DNA from: Roseateles aquatilis | GTDB lineage: Bacteria > Pseudomonadota > Gammaproteobacteria > Burkholderiales > Burkholderiaceae_C | DNA: 64,000 nucleotides | Reading direction: 5' to 3' | Assembly: GCF_002205645.1 (NCBI RefSeq) | Contig: NZ_NIOF01000006.1 | Coordinates: forward strand, 186,001 to 250,000 | Shown here: positions 52,139 through 61,342 of the stretch, in pieces | Layout: each line of letters opens with the position of its first letter | How positions within the stretch are numbered: position 1 is the stretch's first letter | The notes under the pieces: model-generated | The model's input: the letters and a program-made list of their open reading frames with translations, nothing else | What the model was told of the DNA's origin: nothing | The model's database searches: none | Translations under genes and position numbers: made by a program

Positions 52139-53026
52139 ATGCCTGTTTCGTTCGTCCTGCTTGTCGCTGCGATCGCCGCGGTCTGGCTGCCTTCGCGAAG
52201 TCAGCGCCGTTGGCCCATCCCGTTTTGGATTCCGGTGTATGCGGCGTCGCTCGTCGCGGCCGTTGCCCAGGGGTATGTGATGCCCGTGGCTTGTGTCGCC
52301 TTGCTGGTGCTGATCGCATCGACGGAGGTGATCCGACGTGGGGCTAGGCCCTGTGTCTACTGGCCCGCCTTCGCGCTGGTCCTGCTGCTGACGCTGGCAC
52401 TTGCGCTTCACAAGGTGCCGGGCTTCCGCAACCCTATCGCGATCAACGCGGTTCAGTTCTCGGGGGACGCGATCGCATTCACGCAGTACTTGAACTTCGA
52501 CAAAGGCTCTGCTGGGCTCGTGCTGCTGGCCCTGTTGGCGCCACGGCTGCGACAAGGGGACCCGATCGGGTCCACCCTGGCGCGGGCAGCGGCGCTGTCG
52601 ATGGGCATCGCGATCATCGTCCTCGGCGTCGCCCTCGTCGCCGGGATGGTACGGGTGGATCCAAAGTGGCCTCCGCAGGCGGTGCTGTTCCTTGTCGTGA
52701 ACCTGTTCTTCACCTGCGTGGCCGAGGAGACTTTCTTCAGAGTGATGATCCAAGACGCGCTGGTTGGCTCTCGTGCTGACTCAGATGCCAAAGCGTCCGG
52801 CCCGCGTGATGGCCGAGCGCTGCTGTCGATCGTGGGCACAGCAATGCTGTTCGCCGTAGCGCACGCCGGCGGCGGGGCTCGCATGGTTGTGGTCGCCGGC
52901 GTCGCTGGCCTGGGCTACGCGGCCGCATACGCCTGGCGCCGCCGCATCGAAGTGCCCATCGTGATGCACTTCGGCGTCAATGCGGTCCACTTCCTCCTCT
53001 TCAGCTATCCCGCGCTGCGGAGCTAG
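52139..53026 (+). CDS. CPBP-family intramembrane metalloprotease
   Basis: 295 residues with about 8 membrane helices. The active-site motifs are seen: CVAEETFFRVMIQDAL (Glu196, Glu197, Arg201), MLFAVAHAGGGARM with a His, and VMHFGVNAVHFLLF with His and Asn. This is the ABI/CPBP (type II CAAX protease-like) group, which cleaves or processes membrane proteins. Here it may process a component of the TonB/binding-protein signalling set. It lies 28 bases after the regulator gene and 2 bases before the receptor gene. Confidence 0.9.
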   Translation: MPVSFVLLVAAIAAVWLPSRSQRRWPIPFWIPVYAASLVAAVAQGYVMPVACVALLVLIASTEVIRRGARPCVYWPAFALVLLLTLALALHKVPGFRNPIAINAVQFSGDAIAFTQYLNFDKGSAGLVLLALLAPRLRQGDPIGSTLARAAALSMGIAIIVLGVALVAGMVRVDPKWPPQAVLFLVVNLFFTCVAEETFFRVMIQDALVGSRADSDAKASGPRDGRALLSIVGTAMLFAVAHAGGGARMVVVAGVAGLGYAAAYAWRRRIEVPIVMHFGVNAVHFLLFSYPALRS

Positions 53027-53028
53027 CC

Positions 53029-55158
53029 GTGCTGCTGCGCCACGCCGCTCCCCTCATCGGCCTGGCTCTGGCGTCGGCCACCGGGGCCGTAGCGCAGCCG
53101 TCTGACCTTCCAGCCGATGCAGATCCGTATCCCGTGGTCCTCACGCCGACGCGACTGAGGCAGTCGCTGCAGGATGTGCCTGCCGCGGTGACCATCATCA
53201 CGGCGGACATGCTGAAGAGGTTTGGTATCCGCACCATTCCGGAGGCGCTTCGCCTCGTGCCGGGCATGGAGATAACGCGTGCCAGCGGACCCGACTACCG
53301 CATCAACTACCACGGCGGTAGCGTGCTGGTGCCGCGGCGGATGAATGTGCTCATCGACGGCGTCTCTGCCTATCAGCCGCTCTTCGCGCGAGTGGACTGG
53401 AGCAGCCTGCCCATCGCGATCGACGATGTCGAGCGAATCGAGATCACGCGCGGGTCGAACTCGGCAGCCTACGGCCCGAACTCGATGCTCGCGATCGTCA
53501 ACATCATCAGCCGCCACCCACGCGACGTCGGCCGGGCCTTCGCCGCGATCGAGAAGGGCTCCAACGGGGTGGCGGCAGCGACCGTCAGGCTGGGCGCAGC
53601 CATCGGAGACGCGGACCTACGACTGACAATTAGCCGGGAGGTCGACGGCGGCTATGACAGCCAGCAGCGCGCCGGCGCTGACCATGACAGCCAGCGCCTG
53701 ACGCGCGCCAACCTTCGCGTGGCGCTGCCGCTCGGTCCCGCGTCGACGGCCGACATCAACATCGGGCATGTGGAAGGCGTCCGCGAAGTGCCAGGGGTCG
53801 ACAGCGGCGGCGTGACCTACCCGGACGCGTTGCCGCAGGACACCTATGCGTCTCTCACGCTCACCCACAACGTGGCCGCCACGCACCAGCTGCAGGTGCG
53901 GGCCTATTCGTGGGTGGATCGCATCCAGCAGAGCTGGAGCACCTGCTACCCGACCGCCTTCTTTCTGCCGGAGTTGTTCAACCTGTACCGGGCGAATCCG
54001 CGCTATGCGAACGAAGTCCTCGCCGGTCGCGCGCCGACGGGCGGGAGCGTGCAGGATGATGCGCTCGCGGCGACAGCGATCGCCGCGTTGCGTGCGCTGG
54101 GGACCGCCGCGCGGACGCCGACATGTGGGACGGCCGACCAGAGCCTCGTGCAGCGCCGTTGGGACGTCGAGATCCAGGACACACAGGTCCTGTCGGAACA
54201 GTTCAGGTTCGTCGTCGGTGCAGGGGTTCGCCAGCACAGCGGATCAAGTGCGACCTACCTGGGTACTGCGGCTCGCAACACGATCTGGCGAGCCTTCGGC
54301 AATCTGGAGTACCGCCCAATTCCGGACCTGGCATTGAATCTCGGCGGTTATGGCGAGCGCGACGAACTGAGCGGTTCGACGTTTTCACCGAGGCTCGCCG
54401 CCAACTACCGGCTCACGGACCAGCAAACGGTGCGCTTTGCGTGGACCCGCGGCAACCGAACGCCCGATGTCCAAGAGCAGCGCGCCGACTGGAGCTACAC
54501 GCTGTACGACGCCAATCCCGCGCTGCGCGGCTCATCGACCATCCGCCTCTACCAAAGCGCTCAGTCTCCAGGCGGCCTGACTGCAGAGCGTATTCGTTCC
54601 GTCGAGTTCGGCTATCTGCTCAACGTGCCATCGTATGGACTGCTGCTGGACGCCAAGGCCTTCGACGACCGGCTGACCAACCTGATCTCGGAAAAGCTGC
54701 AGCTGTCGAGCTTTGCGCCCACGAACAGTGGCGCGGTCCGGCTGACCGGCGTGGAGGTGCAGGCCAGCGCCGCGCTCGCCTCCAACTGGTCGGTCTTTGC
54801 CAACTACGCCTATCTGCAGAACCACGATGCCACCAACGCCCTCGAGACGACACAGTATTCGAGGCACAGCGGGTCGGTGGGCGTGTGGACATCGTTTGGC
54901 GCAGGATGGTCGATCTCCGCCGCGTACTTCGGTGCGTCCGGAAACGGTCTTGGACAGACGGCCTACGGTCGCACCGACATCACGCTGGGCAAGTCGCTCC
55001 GAACCGTCGGGCAACAGCATGTCGAGGCATCGCTGACGGCGCGCAGGCTGGACAACCCCGAGCAAACCTACTTTCGCGACTTTGGGGCGAATGGGACCTT
55101 GAAGGCGACCTATTCGAGTCGATTGCAGCTGCTCGGGCAAATCAGGGTGAACTTCTAG
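53029..55158 (+). CDS. TonB-dependent outer membrane receptor
   Basis: 709 residues from GTG 53029 with a signal peptide (APLIGLALASATGAVAQ). The plug is clear: LRQSLQDVPAAVTIITADMLKRFGIRTIPEALRLVPGM, then NYHGGSVLVPRRMNVLIDGVSAYQPLF and VERIEITRGSNSAAYGPNSMLAIVNI. A barrel with the final strand ending QIRVNF (terminal Phe) follows. The plug type resembles siderophore or vitamin receptors; the ligand is unknown. It is the third gene of a signalling operon, with a binding protein and histidine kinase after it, so uptake or sensing of one ligand may be linked. Confidence 0.93.
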   Translation: MLLRHAAPLIGLALASATGAVAQPSDLPADADPYPVVLTPTRLRQSLQDVPAAVTIITADMLKRFGIRTIPEALRLVPGMEITRASGPDYRINYHGGSVLVPRRMNVLIDGVSAYQPLFARVDWSSLPIAIDDVERIEITRGSNSAAYGPNSMLAIVNIISRHPRDVGRAFAAIEKGSNGVAAATVRLGAAIGDADLRLTISREVDGGYDSQQRAGADHDSQRLTRANLRVALPLGPASTADINIGHVEGVREVPGVDSGGVTYPDALPQDTYASLTLTHNVAATHQLQVRAYSWVDRIQQSWSTCYPTAFFLPELFNLYRANPRYANEVLAGRAPTGGSVQDDALAATAIAALRALGTAARTPTCGTADQSLVQRRWDVEIQDTQVLSEQFRFVVGAGVRQHSGSSATYLGTAARNTIWRAFGNLEYRPIPDLALNLGGYGERDELSGSTFSPRLAANYRLTDQQTVRFAWTRGNRTPDVQEQRADWSYTLYDANPALRGSSTIRLYQSAQSPGGLTAERIRSVEFGYLLNVPSYGLLLDAKAFDDRLTNLISEKLQLSSFAPTNSGAVRLTGVEVQASAALASNWSVFANYAYLQNHDATNALETTQYSRHSGSVGVWTSFGAGWSISAAYFGASGNGLGQTAYGRTDITLGKSLRTVGQQHVEASLTARRLDNPEQTYFRDFGANGTLKATYSSRLQLLGQIRVNF

Positions 55159-55206
55159 CGAGAGCGGGCGCAAAGACTTGCATCGTTTGGACGGACGTCA
55201 CCAAGG

Positions 55207-56142
55207 GTGAAACGAACGGACATACCAGGTGAGTTCCTCACACCGGCCAACATCCGGCGCAGATGCCTGGGCACGATCGCCCTGGGCATGTGCCTCGCCG
55301 CGCCTGCGCTGCGCGCCGCACAGCTGGAACTGCGCGTTCTCATCGGCGACCAACCCACGCCAGCGGCTCGCGAAACGCTGGCCGGCGTGACGGCCCGGTT
55401 TCCCGCTGCAGTCCACGATTCGGATGTGCAACGGCTGACGAGCCGCGCCGGCGGGGCGGTGTACGCCGCGCTCGGCGTCGAGGCTCTGCAGGCGCTGCTT
55501 GATGTCGACATGGACAGCCCGGTCCTGTCGCTGCTGGCCTCCAGCGAGGCCTATCGCGCCTGCCTCCTATCCCGCCCCGAACGCCGACGTGGCTCAGCCA
55601 CGGCGCTGTTCGCGGAGGCCTCCCCTGGGCAGCAGCTGGCCCTGGTGCGTCTGATCTATCGTAGGCGCGTGACAGCGGGCGTGTTGCTCACCGAGAACAC
55701 CGCGCACCTGGCCGACGCCATCAAGGCGGCCGCACGGAGTGCCGAACTCGATCTGGAGTTCTGTCGGCTGGAGTCGGGCGAGAACCCCATCCGGGCGCTC
55801 GGGCGCCTCGCGTCCGCAACCGTGCTGCTGGCCGTGCCGGACCGCGCGGTCATTTCCGCCGAGAACGTGCAAGCATTTCTCGAGGCCACCTATCGCCGGG
55901 GCATGGCCGTCGTTGGCTTTTCGGCGGCACTGGTCCGAGCCGGTGCCCTGGCATCCGTGTACTCGACCGTTGACGAGGTCGTGGCCCAGGCGACCCTTCT
56001 CGTCGAGCAGCTCCTCAGCGGACAGCTGCCAGTCATGCAGTTCCCCGCGTACTGGCGAGTCGCGGTGAACGACCGGGTGGCGCGGTCCCTGAACATTCCG
56101 ATCGACCATGAAGCCAGAAGCTACGCCAGTCCGACGCGATAG
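55207..56142 (+). CDS. Periplasmic ABC-type substrate-binding-like protein
   Basis: 311 residues with a signal sequence (LGTIALGMCLAAPALRAA). It has the two-lobed pattern of the ABC-type 'uncharacterised substrate-binding' family: LLTENTAHLADAIKAAARSAELDLEFCRLES, then ATVLLAVPDRAVISAENVQAFLEATYRRGMAVVGFSAALVRAGAL, and a C-terminus WRVAVNDRVARSLNIPI typical of that family. No ABC permease or ATPase is nearby. It overlaps the kinase gene by 35 bases, which suggests that it feeds the kinase as a sensor. Confidence 0.85.
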   Translation: MKRTDIPGEFLTPANIRRRCLGTIALGMCLAAPALRAAQLELRVLIGDQPTPAARETLAGVTARFPAAVHDSDVQRLTSRAGGAVYAALGVEALQALLDVDMDSPVLSLLASSEAYRACLLSRPERRRGSATALFAEASPGQQLALVRLIYRRRVTAGVLLTENTAHLADAIKAAARSAELDLEFCRLESGENPIRALGRLASATVLLAVPDRAVISAENVQAFLEATYRRGMAVVGFSAALVRAGALASVYSTVDEVVAQATLLVEQLLSGQLPVMQFPAYWRVAVNDRVARSLNIPIDHEARSYASPTR

Positions 56143-57634
56143 GGTGCTGTCGCCCCGGACGCTGCAACCGAGCATCACCACGCGCTTGGTGCTGATCGCA
56201 TGCGTGCCGGCGCTGCTCATGTTCGTTGTGATCACGGTGGCGATCTGGCTCAGCGGCCGGGACGAAGCCGTCAAATCCGTGGAGGAGCGGGGGGCAGTGA
56301 TTGCATCGTCGCTGGCGCAGACGGGACAGTACGGCCTGATGTCGGGCAACAGCGCGTCGCTTGAGCGCAGCATCCGTCGCATGGTCGAGTCCGACGACTC
56401 GATAGCGTCCATCGAACTGACCGACGCGAATGGTCATGCGGTGGCGCGCGCCGTGGCCACCGACCGGCCCGGCAACCTGACCGTCGAGCGGGACGTGCGC
56501 GCGGACGTGTTCGGCATTGACCTGCTGGACAACAGCTTTTCTGCGCGTGAGCAGCCGATCGAGGCTGCGACGCGGGACGGGCGCGTGATCGGCAAGGTCA
56601 CTGTGCGATTGAGCAGCCAGCCCATCGAGCGGGCGCAGTTGAAGAGAGTCTTGGTCGGTGGACTCGCCGTGCTGCTGGTCGCCTGCCTCAGCGTGGCGAC
56701 GGGACTCGCCATGGCCCAGCGGCTGCGGGAACCGCTGCACCTGGCGATGGCGGCGTTGCGAGAGATTCGCCAGGGCCGCTACGACGTGAACCTGCGCGTC
56801 GAAGCGACTGGCGACCTGGGCGAGCTGCAGGCGACCATCAACGAAGTGGCGCGCGAGCAGTCGACGCGCGATGAGACCACGAGGGCGCTGGTGGAACGTC
56901 GCACAGCCGACCTGCAGGAGGCCATAGCCAAGGCCCAGGCCGCCGACGCGGAGCGCGGCAAGCTGCTTGCGCGCAGCAACCGCCAGCTCGAAGACGAGCG
57001 AAAGCGCATCGCGGTGGAAATCCATGACCATCTCAACGCCACGCTGATCGGTCTGCGGTCAAAGGTCCAGCACATCGCCGATGTCTCGGCCACGATGCAG
57101 GGCGCACAAGCGAAGGAGGTTCATGCAACGGCCACGGAGATCACGAAGACGATCGCGGCGCTCTACCAAAGCGCACGCGATCTCATCAAGCAGCTGCGGC
57201 CCGAGGTGATCGACGTGCTGGGGCTCGCCGGCGCGCTGCAAGAGATGACGCGTGAGTACAACCAGTTGGTCCCGCTCGTTCGCTTCGTTCTCCACGTGTC
57301 GCCGGACTTTCCCCCGTTGCGGGGGCAAGTCGCGATCGTCGCCTACCGATTGGTTCAGGAGGCGCTGTCGAACGTCGTCAAGCATTCGAGCGCCAGTCGA
57401 GCCGAAGTCTCGCTGACGGCCGAGGGTGGCGGCTCCGAGATGCTGATCGCCGTACGGGACGACGGCGTGGGCTTTGACCCGGCCAGGACAGGCAGTGGCA
57501 GCCTGGGCCTGGCGGGAATGCGCGAGCGCGTCGCTGGAGCTGGCGGGCGCATGCGCATCCACTCGCGCCGGGGGCAGGGCACGCGGGTGACGTTCCGGCT
57601 GCCGGTGGTTGAGGGGGAGGACCCGACCGCCTGA
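56108..57634 (+). CDS. HisKA_3-type sensor histidine kinase (NarX/UhpB class)
   Basis: 508 residues. N-terminal membrane helix (RLVLIACVPALLMFVVITVAIWL), a periplasmic region of about 130 residues, second helix (VLVGGLAVLLVACLSVATGLAM), HAMP-like linker, coiled coil, then HisKA_3 with acceptor His near 306 in RKRIAVEIHDHLNATLIGLRSKV, and HATPase (YRLVQEALSNVVKHSSAS, DDGVGFDPAR, SLGLAGMRERVAGAGG). NarX/UhpB-type kinases pair with NarL-type regulators, fitting the one at 51463. The periplasmic part could touch the binding protein encoded just before. Confidence 0.93.
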   Translation: MKPEATPVRRDRVLSPRTLQPSITTRLVLIACVPALLMFVVITVAIWLSGRDEAVKSVEERGAVIASSLAQTGQYGLMSGNSASLERSIRRMVESDDSIASIELTDANGHAVARAVATDRPGNLTVERDVRADVFGIDLLDNSFSAREQPIEAATRDGRVIGKVTVRLSSQPIERAQLKRVLVGGLAVLLVACLSVATGLAMAQRLREPLHLAMAALREIRQGRYDVNLRVEATGDLGELQATINEVAREQSTRDETTRALVERRTADLQEAIAKAQAADAERGKLLARSNRQLEDERKRIAVEIHDHLNATLIGLRSKVQHIADVSATMQGAQAKEVHATATEITKTIAALYQSARDLIKQLRPEVIDVLGLAGALQEMTREYNQLVPLVRFVLHVSPDFPPLRGQVAIVAYRLVQEALSNVVKHSSASRAEVSLTAEGGGSEMLIAVRDDGVGFDPARTGSGSLGLAGMRERVAGAGGRMRIHSRRGQGTRVTFRLPVVEGEDPTA

Positions 57635-57671
57635 TCCCAGCGTCCTGGCGATGCGCCGGCGCTCGCCGTCG

Positions 57672-58010
57672 TCAGAACCCGCGACGAACGCGGTTCAGTG
57701 CGACGGCCACGTCACCGGACGACCTGGCAAAGGCCGAGCCGGAGTCCAGCATGCGCGTGGCATCGTCCATCTGCCCGGCGTTGATGCGACGTGCGACTTC
57801 ACCGGCCGCTTCGTGGAACTTCCGATGCTCTTCCGGCAGCGCCATGAATTTGGGTTGCGTGCCATTGCGCCGGCCGCCAGCGCCGTGCAGCCACTGTCCG
57901 AGCTGACAGCGGTTATCGCACGAGATCGCATCGGCATCCAGATGCTCGTGACGTTCGATGGCACCGCGCAGACTCACCTTCCACTGGCGGCGCCTCGACC
58001 CGGGCGACAT
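57672..58010 (-). CDS. CZB (chemoreceptor zinc-binding) domain protein
   Basis: 112 residues from ATG 58010 made mostly of one CZB domain: VSLRGAIERHEHLDAD, then CQLGQWLHG and LPEEHRKFHEAAGEVARR, giving a His, Cys, His, His zinc-binding set. CZB domains usually end chemoreceptors or diguanylate cyclases and sense zinc or hypochlorite through a zinc-bound thiolate. Here it stands alone, with no chemoreceptor or output part. It is convergent with the histidine kinase gene. Confidence 0.82.
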   Translation of the reverse strand: MSPGSRRRQWKVSLRGAIERHEHLDADAISCDNRCQLGQWLHGAGGRRNGTQPKFMALPEEHRKFHEAAGEVARRINAGQMDDATRMLDSGSAFARSSGDVAVALNRVRRGF

Positions 58011-58148
58011 TTGTGCGCTCACCGCCCATTCTTCCTGGCCTAACAGCCTGCAGCGGAGGCCAACCGAGGTCTCCGACTCCCGGATTTTCGCTGGAGCTTC
58101 GAGCCCGCCGCACGAAAACTACCTCTGTCCCAGTGACATGGTGCAGCG

Positions 58149-59057
58149 ATGCAGCTCAAGACGATCCAGCAGGCCACCGAGATCCTGACCGACGTGTTGT
58201 TGCGGGGGATGAGCTATCGCGCTGCGGGTGCTCGCCAAGGCGTGGGCAAGTCCACTGCCGAGCGACAGGCCAAGGTCTTGGTGCGCCTCGTCGCGAGAGA
58301 GTGCGGTATCAAGGGTGTGCAGGACACCGACATCAGCAGCTTGGCACTACTGCGCAACGCGCGTGAGGAGGTGCTGAAGGCCGTGAAGGCTTTCGATCCT
58401 TCTTGCGTCTCGACGAGGGTGCGCCTGATCAAGGAGGAGGACCTGCCGGCGGCGATCCGAAGCGTTCGGTCGCAGAGCGAGAACGCCAACCGTGACGCGG
58501 CCCTGTTGCTGCTGCTGATCGCCACCGGTGCGAAGCCGCTGGAGATCGCGCGCCTGAAGGTTTGCGACTACATCGACAGCGAAGGCCGGCCGCGCGACCC
58601 TGACGGGCAGCAGGCAGAAGCATCGAAGGGGGGAAAGCGCCAGATCCCGTTTGCGAGCCAGCGGCTGCAAGACGCGATGGACAGCTACCTCGTTGAGCGC
58701 GTGCGACGTGGGCTGGGAGTCTCGGGCCACTCCTGTTTTCGCGGGCTCGCGCCGGACAGCAGCCTCTTCCTGACCCAGGACGGTCGCCCCTTCGCGGTGA
58801 AGGCTCGTGGACCGAACGATCCGCGACCAATCTGCCCCGTCGTCGTGGCTATCTGCCGACGCATTCTCGCCCGTGCCGGCCTGCAGGGAACCACGACGCA
58901 TGCCTTGCGGCGCCAGCTGGCGCAACGCCTCATCACGCGGGGCGCGTCCAAGCAGAGGGTCGGCGAACTGCTGGGCATCTCGAACACCCGCTCGGTCGGA
59001 CGGCTGCTGCGCGGACGCGTGCCCACGACCGAGGAACTGCTCGGCGACACCGCCTAG
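58149..59057 (+). CDS. Tyrosine-recombinase-like protein lacking catalytic residues
   Basis: 302 residues with the phage-integrase fold. The core region reads RDAALLLLLIATGAKPLEIARLKVCDYID, where the usual Arg of TGxRxxE is Lys, and the C-terminus reads HALRRQLAQRLITRGASKQRVGELLGIS, keeping HxxR but replacing the second His by Ser; no Tyr follows in RSVGRLLRG. The N-terminal part has a resolvase-like helix-turn-helix (GMSYRAAGARQGVGKSTAERQAKVL). With three of the catalytic residues missing it is unlikely to recombine DNA and may bind DNA as a regulator. It is the first of a three-gene set with a DUF1173 protein and GntR-type regulator. Confidence 0.75.
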   Translation: MQLKTIQQATEILTDVLLRGMSYRAAGARQGVGKSTAERQAKVLVRLVARECGIKGVQDTDISSLALLRNAREEVLKAVKAFDPSCVSTRVRLIKEEDLPAAIRSVRSQSENANRDAALLLLLIATGAKPLEIARLKVCDYIDSEGRPRDPDGQQAEASKGGKRQIPFASQRLQDAMDSYLVERVRRGLGVSGHSCFRGLAPDSSLFLTQDGRPFAVKARGPNDPRPICPVVVAICRRILARAGLQGTTTHALRRQLAQRLITRGASKQRVGELLGISNTRSVGRLLRGRVPTTEELLGDTA

Positions 59058-59077
59058 CCCGGGAACAGGAGATCAGC

Positions 59078-60328
59078 ATGGATATCGCGCGCTACTTCAT
59101 CCGGGGGCGGACCTTCATGGCCAGCAATCCTGGCCTGCAGGACGCATTGGCGCGGGTCTATGACTCGTCCGAGCGGCCGCGCTGCATGTGCGTTCCGGGA
59201 GGCGTGGAGATGTACGTTGCCCGCCACGCCGAGTATGTGATCAAGCGCATGCCCGACACCGGCCGCCTGCACCATGCGACGTGCCCCTCATTCGAGCCCG
59301 AGCCCGGAACGTCAGGACTGGGTGAGCTGCTGGGGGAGGCCATCGTCGAGCACGCGCCCGAACAGGTCGAGATCCGCACCGCCTTTCCCCTTGCGCGCGT
59401 GTCGGGCCGTGCGATCCCGCACCAGGAAGCCGCCGAAGACCCTGCATCGGTCACGGCGCCGCGCAAGCGCATGAGTCTCAGGGCGGTGCTGCACTTCCTC
59501 TACGACCGAGCGGGATTCAACCGCTGGTATCCAGCGATGGCCGGACGGCGCAGCCAGGCAGTGATACGTCGGTTCCTGATGTCTGCCGCCCAGGGTGTCA
59601 CCCTCAAGGGAGGCACGCTGGAAGAGCGACTGTTCGTGCCCGAGCAGTTCCGTGCCGCGGAAGCCGAGGAGATCGGCGAGCGTCGCCGGCGACGCCTGGC
59701 GCTGCTGCTGTCACCAGAGGCCGACGTGCAGTTCAAGATGGCCATCCTGATCGGCCAGCTCAACGGTGTCGAGTCGACCGCCTACGGACGGCGGCTGACT
59801 GTCAAGCATATGCCCGATGCGCCGCTGTACGTCGACAACAAGGCGTGGGAACGCGTGGAGCGTGCGTACGGGGCGATCCTGCAAGCCGTAGACGCCGACG
59901 TCGAGCACAAGCCGCGAGTGCTGATGGCGGCATTGATCTACGCCAAGCGCGAGCATATCTACCAAGTGGACTCGCTGTCGCTGATGCTGGTGACGGATCA
60001 ATGGATTCCGCTGGACGGCCTGCACGAGTTGCCGTTGATCGAGGCTTTGCAGCGCGAGGGCCGATCGTTCCTGAAGCCGCTCAAGTTCGATGCGAAGAGC
60101 GCGGCACCGTTTCCGAACGTGCTGCTGCTGGACGTTGGGCCTGCGCCGCTACCGCTTCATGTCGACAGCCCATTCCTGGCAGCCAAGGAACGGGCGCTCA
60201 AGGAGAAGGCTGTGAGCGGACTGGGGCAGGGGGCCTGGGTGTGGCGCACCGACGCAGCATTGCCTGACTTGCCTCCAATCTCGGCTCAACCCGTGCAGCG
60301 CGTGCGCCCGCAGTTCGAGCAAGCATGA
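59078..60328 (+). CDS. DUF1173 protein
   Basis: 416 residues. AGGAG lies before ATG 59078. The DUF1173 signature is seen: RCMCVPGGVEMYVARHAEYVIKRMPDTGRLHHATCPSFEPEP near the start, with Cys, His and Cys residues that look like a zinc site, then SLRAVLHFLYDRAGFNRWYPAM, and a C-terminal part with LYVDNKAWERVERAYG. The function is unknown; such genes are found in integrative elements of Proteobacteria. Its end overlaps the GntR-type gene by ATGA. Confidence 0.82.
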   Translation: MDIARYFIRGRTFMASNPGLQDALARVYDSSERPRCMCVPGGVEMYVARHAEYVIKRMPDTGRLHHATCPSFEPEPGTSGLGELLGEAIVEHAPEQVEIRTAFPLARVSGRAIPHQEAAEDPASVTAPRKRMSLRAVLHFLYDRAGFNRWYPAMAGRRSQAVIRRFLMSAAQGVTLKGGTLEERLFVPEQFRAAEAEEIGERRRRRLALLLSPEADVQFKMAILIGQLNGVESTAYGRRLTVKHMPDAPLYVDNKAWERVERAYGAILQAVDADVEHKPRVLMAALIYAKREHIYQVDSLSLMLVTDQWIPLDGLHELPLIEALQREGRSFLKPLKFDAKSAAPFPNVLLLDVGPAPLPLHVDSPFLAAKERALKEKAVSGLGQGAWVWRTDAALPDLPPISAQPVQRVRPQFEQA

Positions 60329-60795
60329 GTGACGAGCGCATCGAGGCTGGGGCGCGCGACGCCGAAGCAGGACCGCGGTTCACGGTTGCCGAGGCAAGTC
60401 TCGAGCCGATCTATATGCAACTCGCCAGCCAGGTCAAACGGCATGTGGCGAGCGGGATGCTCGCGCCTGGCGACGAACTGCCTTCGGTTCGGCGCCTGGC
60501 CAACGACTTGGGCGTCAGCAAGATGACCATCTCCAAGGCATTTCAACTGCTCGAATCGCAGGGCTGCCTTGTGCGCCGACGCGGCAGGCCATTGGTCGTC
60601 TCGGACGGTGTTCCGCGTCGCGCAGGACCTGCGGTGGAGTTGCTTCGTCCCACGCTTGAGCGCGCTGCGCAAGAGGCTTCGGAACTGGGGCTGACGCCAG
60701 AGCAGGCCCTGCAGTTGTTCGGCAACGTGCTCTCGGCCGCAGATACCCGCAGGACCGTCAAGAGCAAAATGCCAGCCGCAATGCCAGCCGCTTGA
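60325..60795 (+). CDS. Short GntR-type transcriptional regulator
   Basis: 156 residues with a GntR winged helix: PIYMQLASQVKRHVASGMLAPGDELPSVRRLANDLGVSKMTISKAFQLLESQGCLVRRRGRPLVVSD, then a short helical tail (LERAAQEASELGLTPEQALQLFGNVL) like the small YtrA-type regulators. It has no effector domain. It overlaps the DUF1173 gene by ATGA, so it is part of that operon and may control it or the following genes. Confidence 0.88.
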   Translation: MSDERIEAGARDAEAGPRFTVAEASLEPIYMQLASQVKRHVASGMLAPGDELPSVRRLANDLGVSKMTISKAFQLLESQGCLVRRRGRPLVVSDGVPRRAGPAVELLRPTLERAAQEASELGLTPEQALQLFGNVLSAADTRRTVKSKMPAAMPAA

Positions 60796-61342
60796 GGGGC
60801 CTACGGATGCGCTCGACTACCTCGCAAGGACGGCATGTGCTGACTAGGCCATGAGACCCGGCGACATCAGCCGCCGGTTCCGCGGTGCTTGTTGAACAAG
60901 GGCACCAGCTGTTCCGGCGCCTGACCGGTGCCATCAGACACCAGCACTCGCGCTGCTCGAGAAGACACCGCGCTTGGATGCTCACGCCCATTCGCGCCAG
61001 ACGCCCGAACGCCGCTGCGCTTGGCGCGTCGGGTCGATTCCCGCCCGCGGGCTTATCGACATCGAATGCTGTACGGGCGGCTATGCGCGGCTGACAATGA
61101 ATTGCGTAGGTGCTTTGCAGGTCTGCGGGCACGCCGTCTTGCGTTGCGCGGCCCCTGAGCGGGCGAGAGGTCGCCAGACAGCCGAACGAATGCAACGTTG
61201 TGGCTAATTTGCACAAGCGAATCTGCCCCTCGTACGGACCGCGATCTGCAGACCGAACGCTTGAGGTCGTTGAGCCAACGCTATTGCTGCCGCGCGATGG
61301 AAGCCCCAGCCTCTTGGAAATCGCCAGGACCTGAGGTGCACC
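60796..61342. other. Gene-poor stretch before the hypothetical gene at 61343
   Basis: About 550 bases with no supportable gene; overlapping frames are inconsistent and unrelated to known families. It separates the three-gene set from the next two genes and probably holds promoters. Confidence 0.4.
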
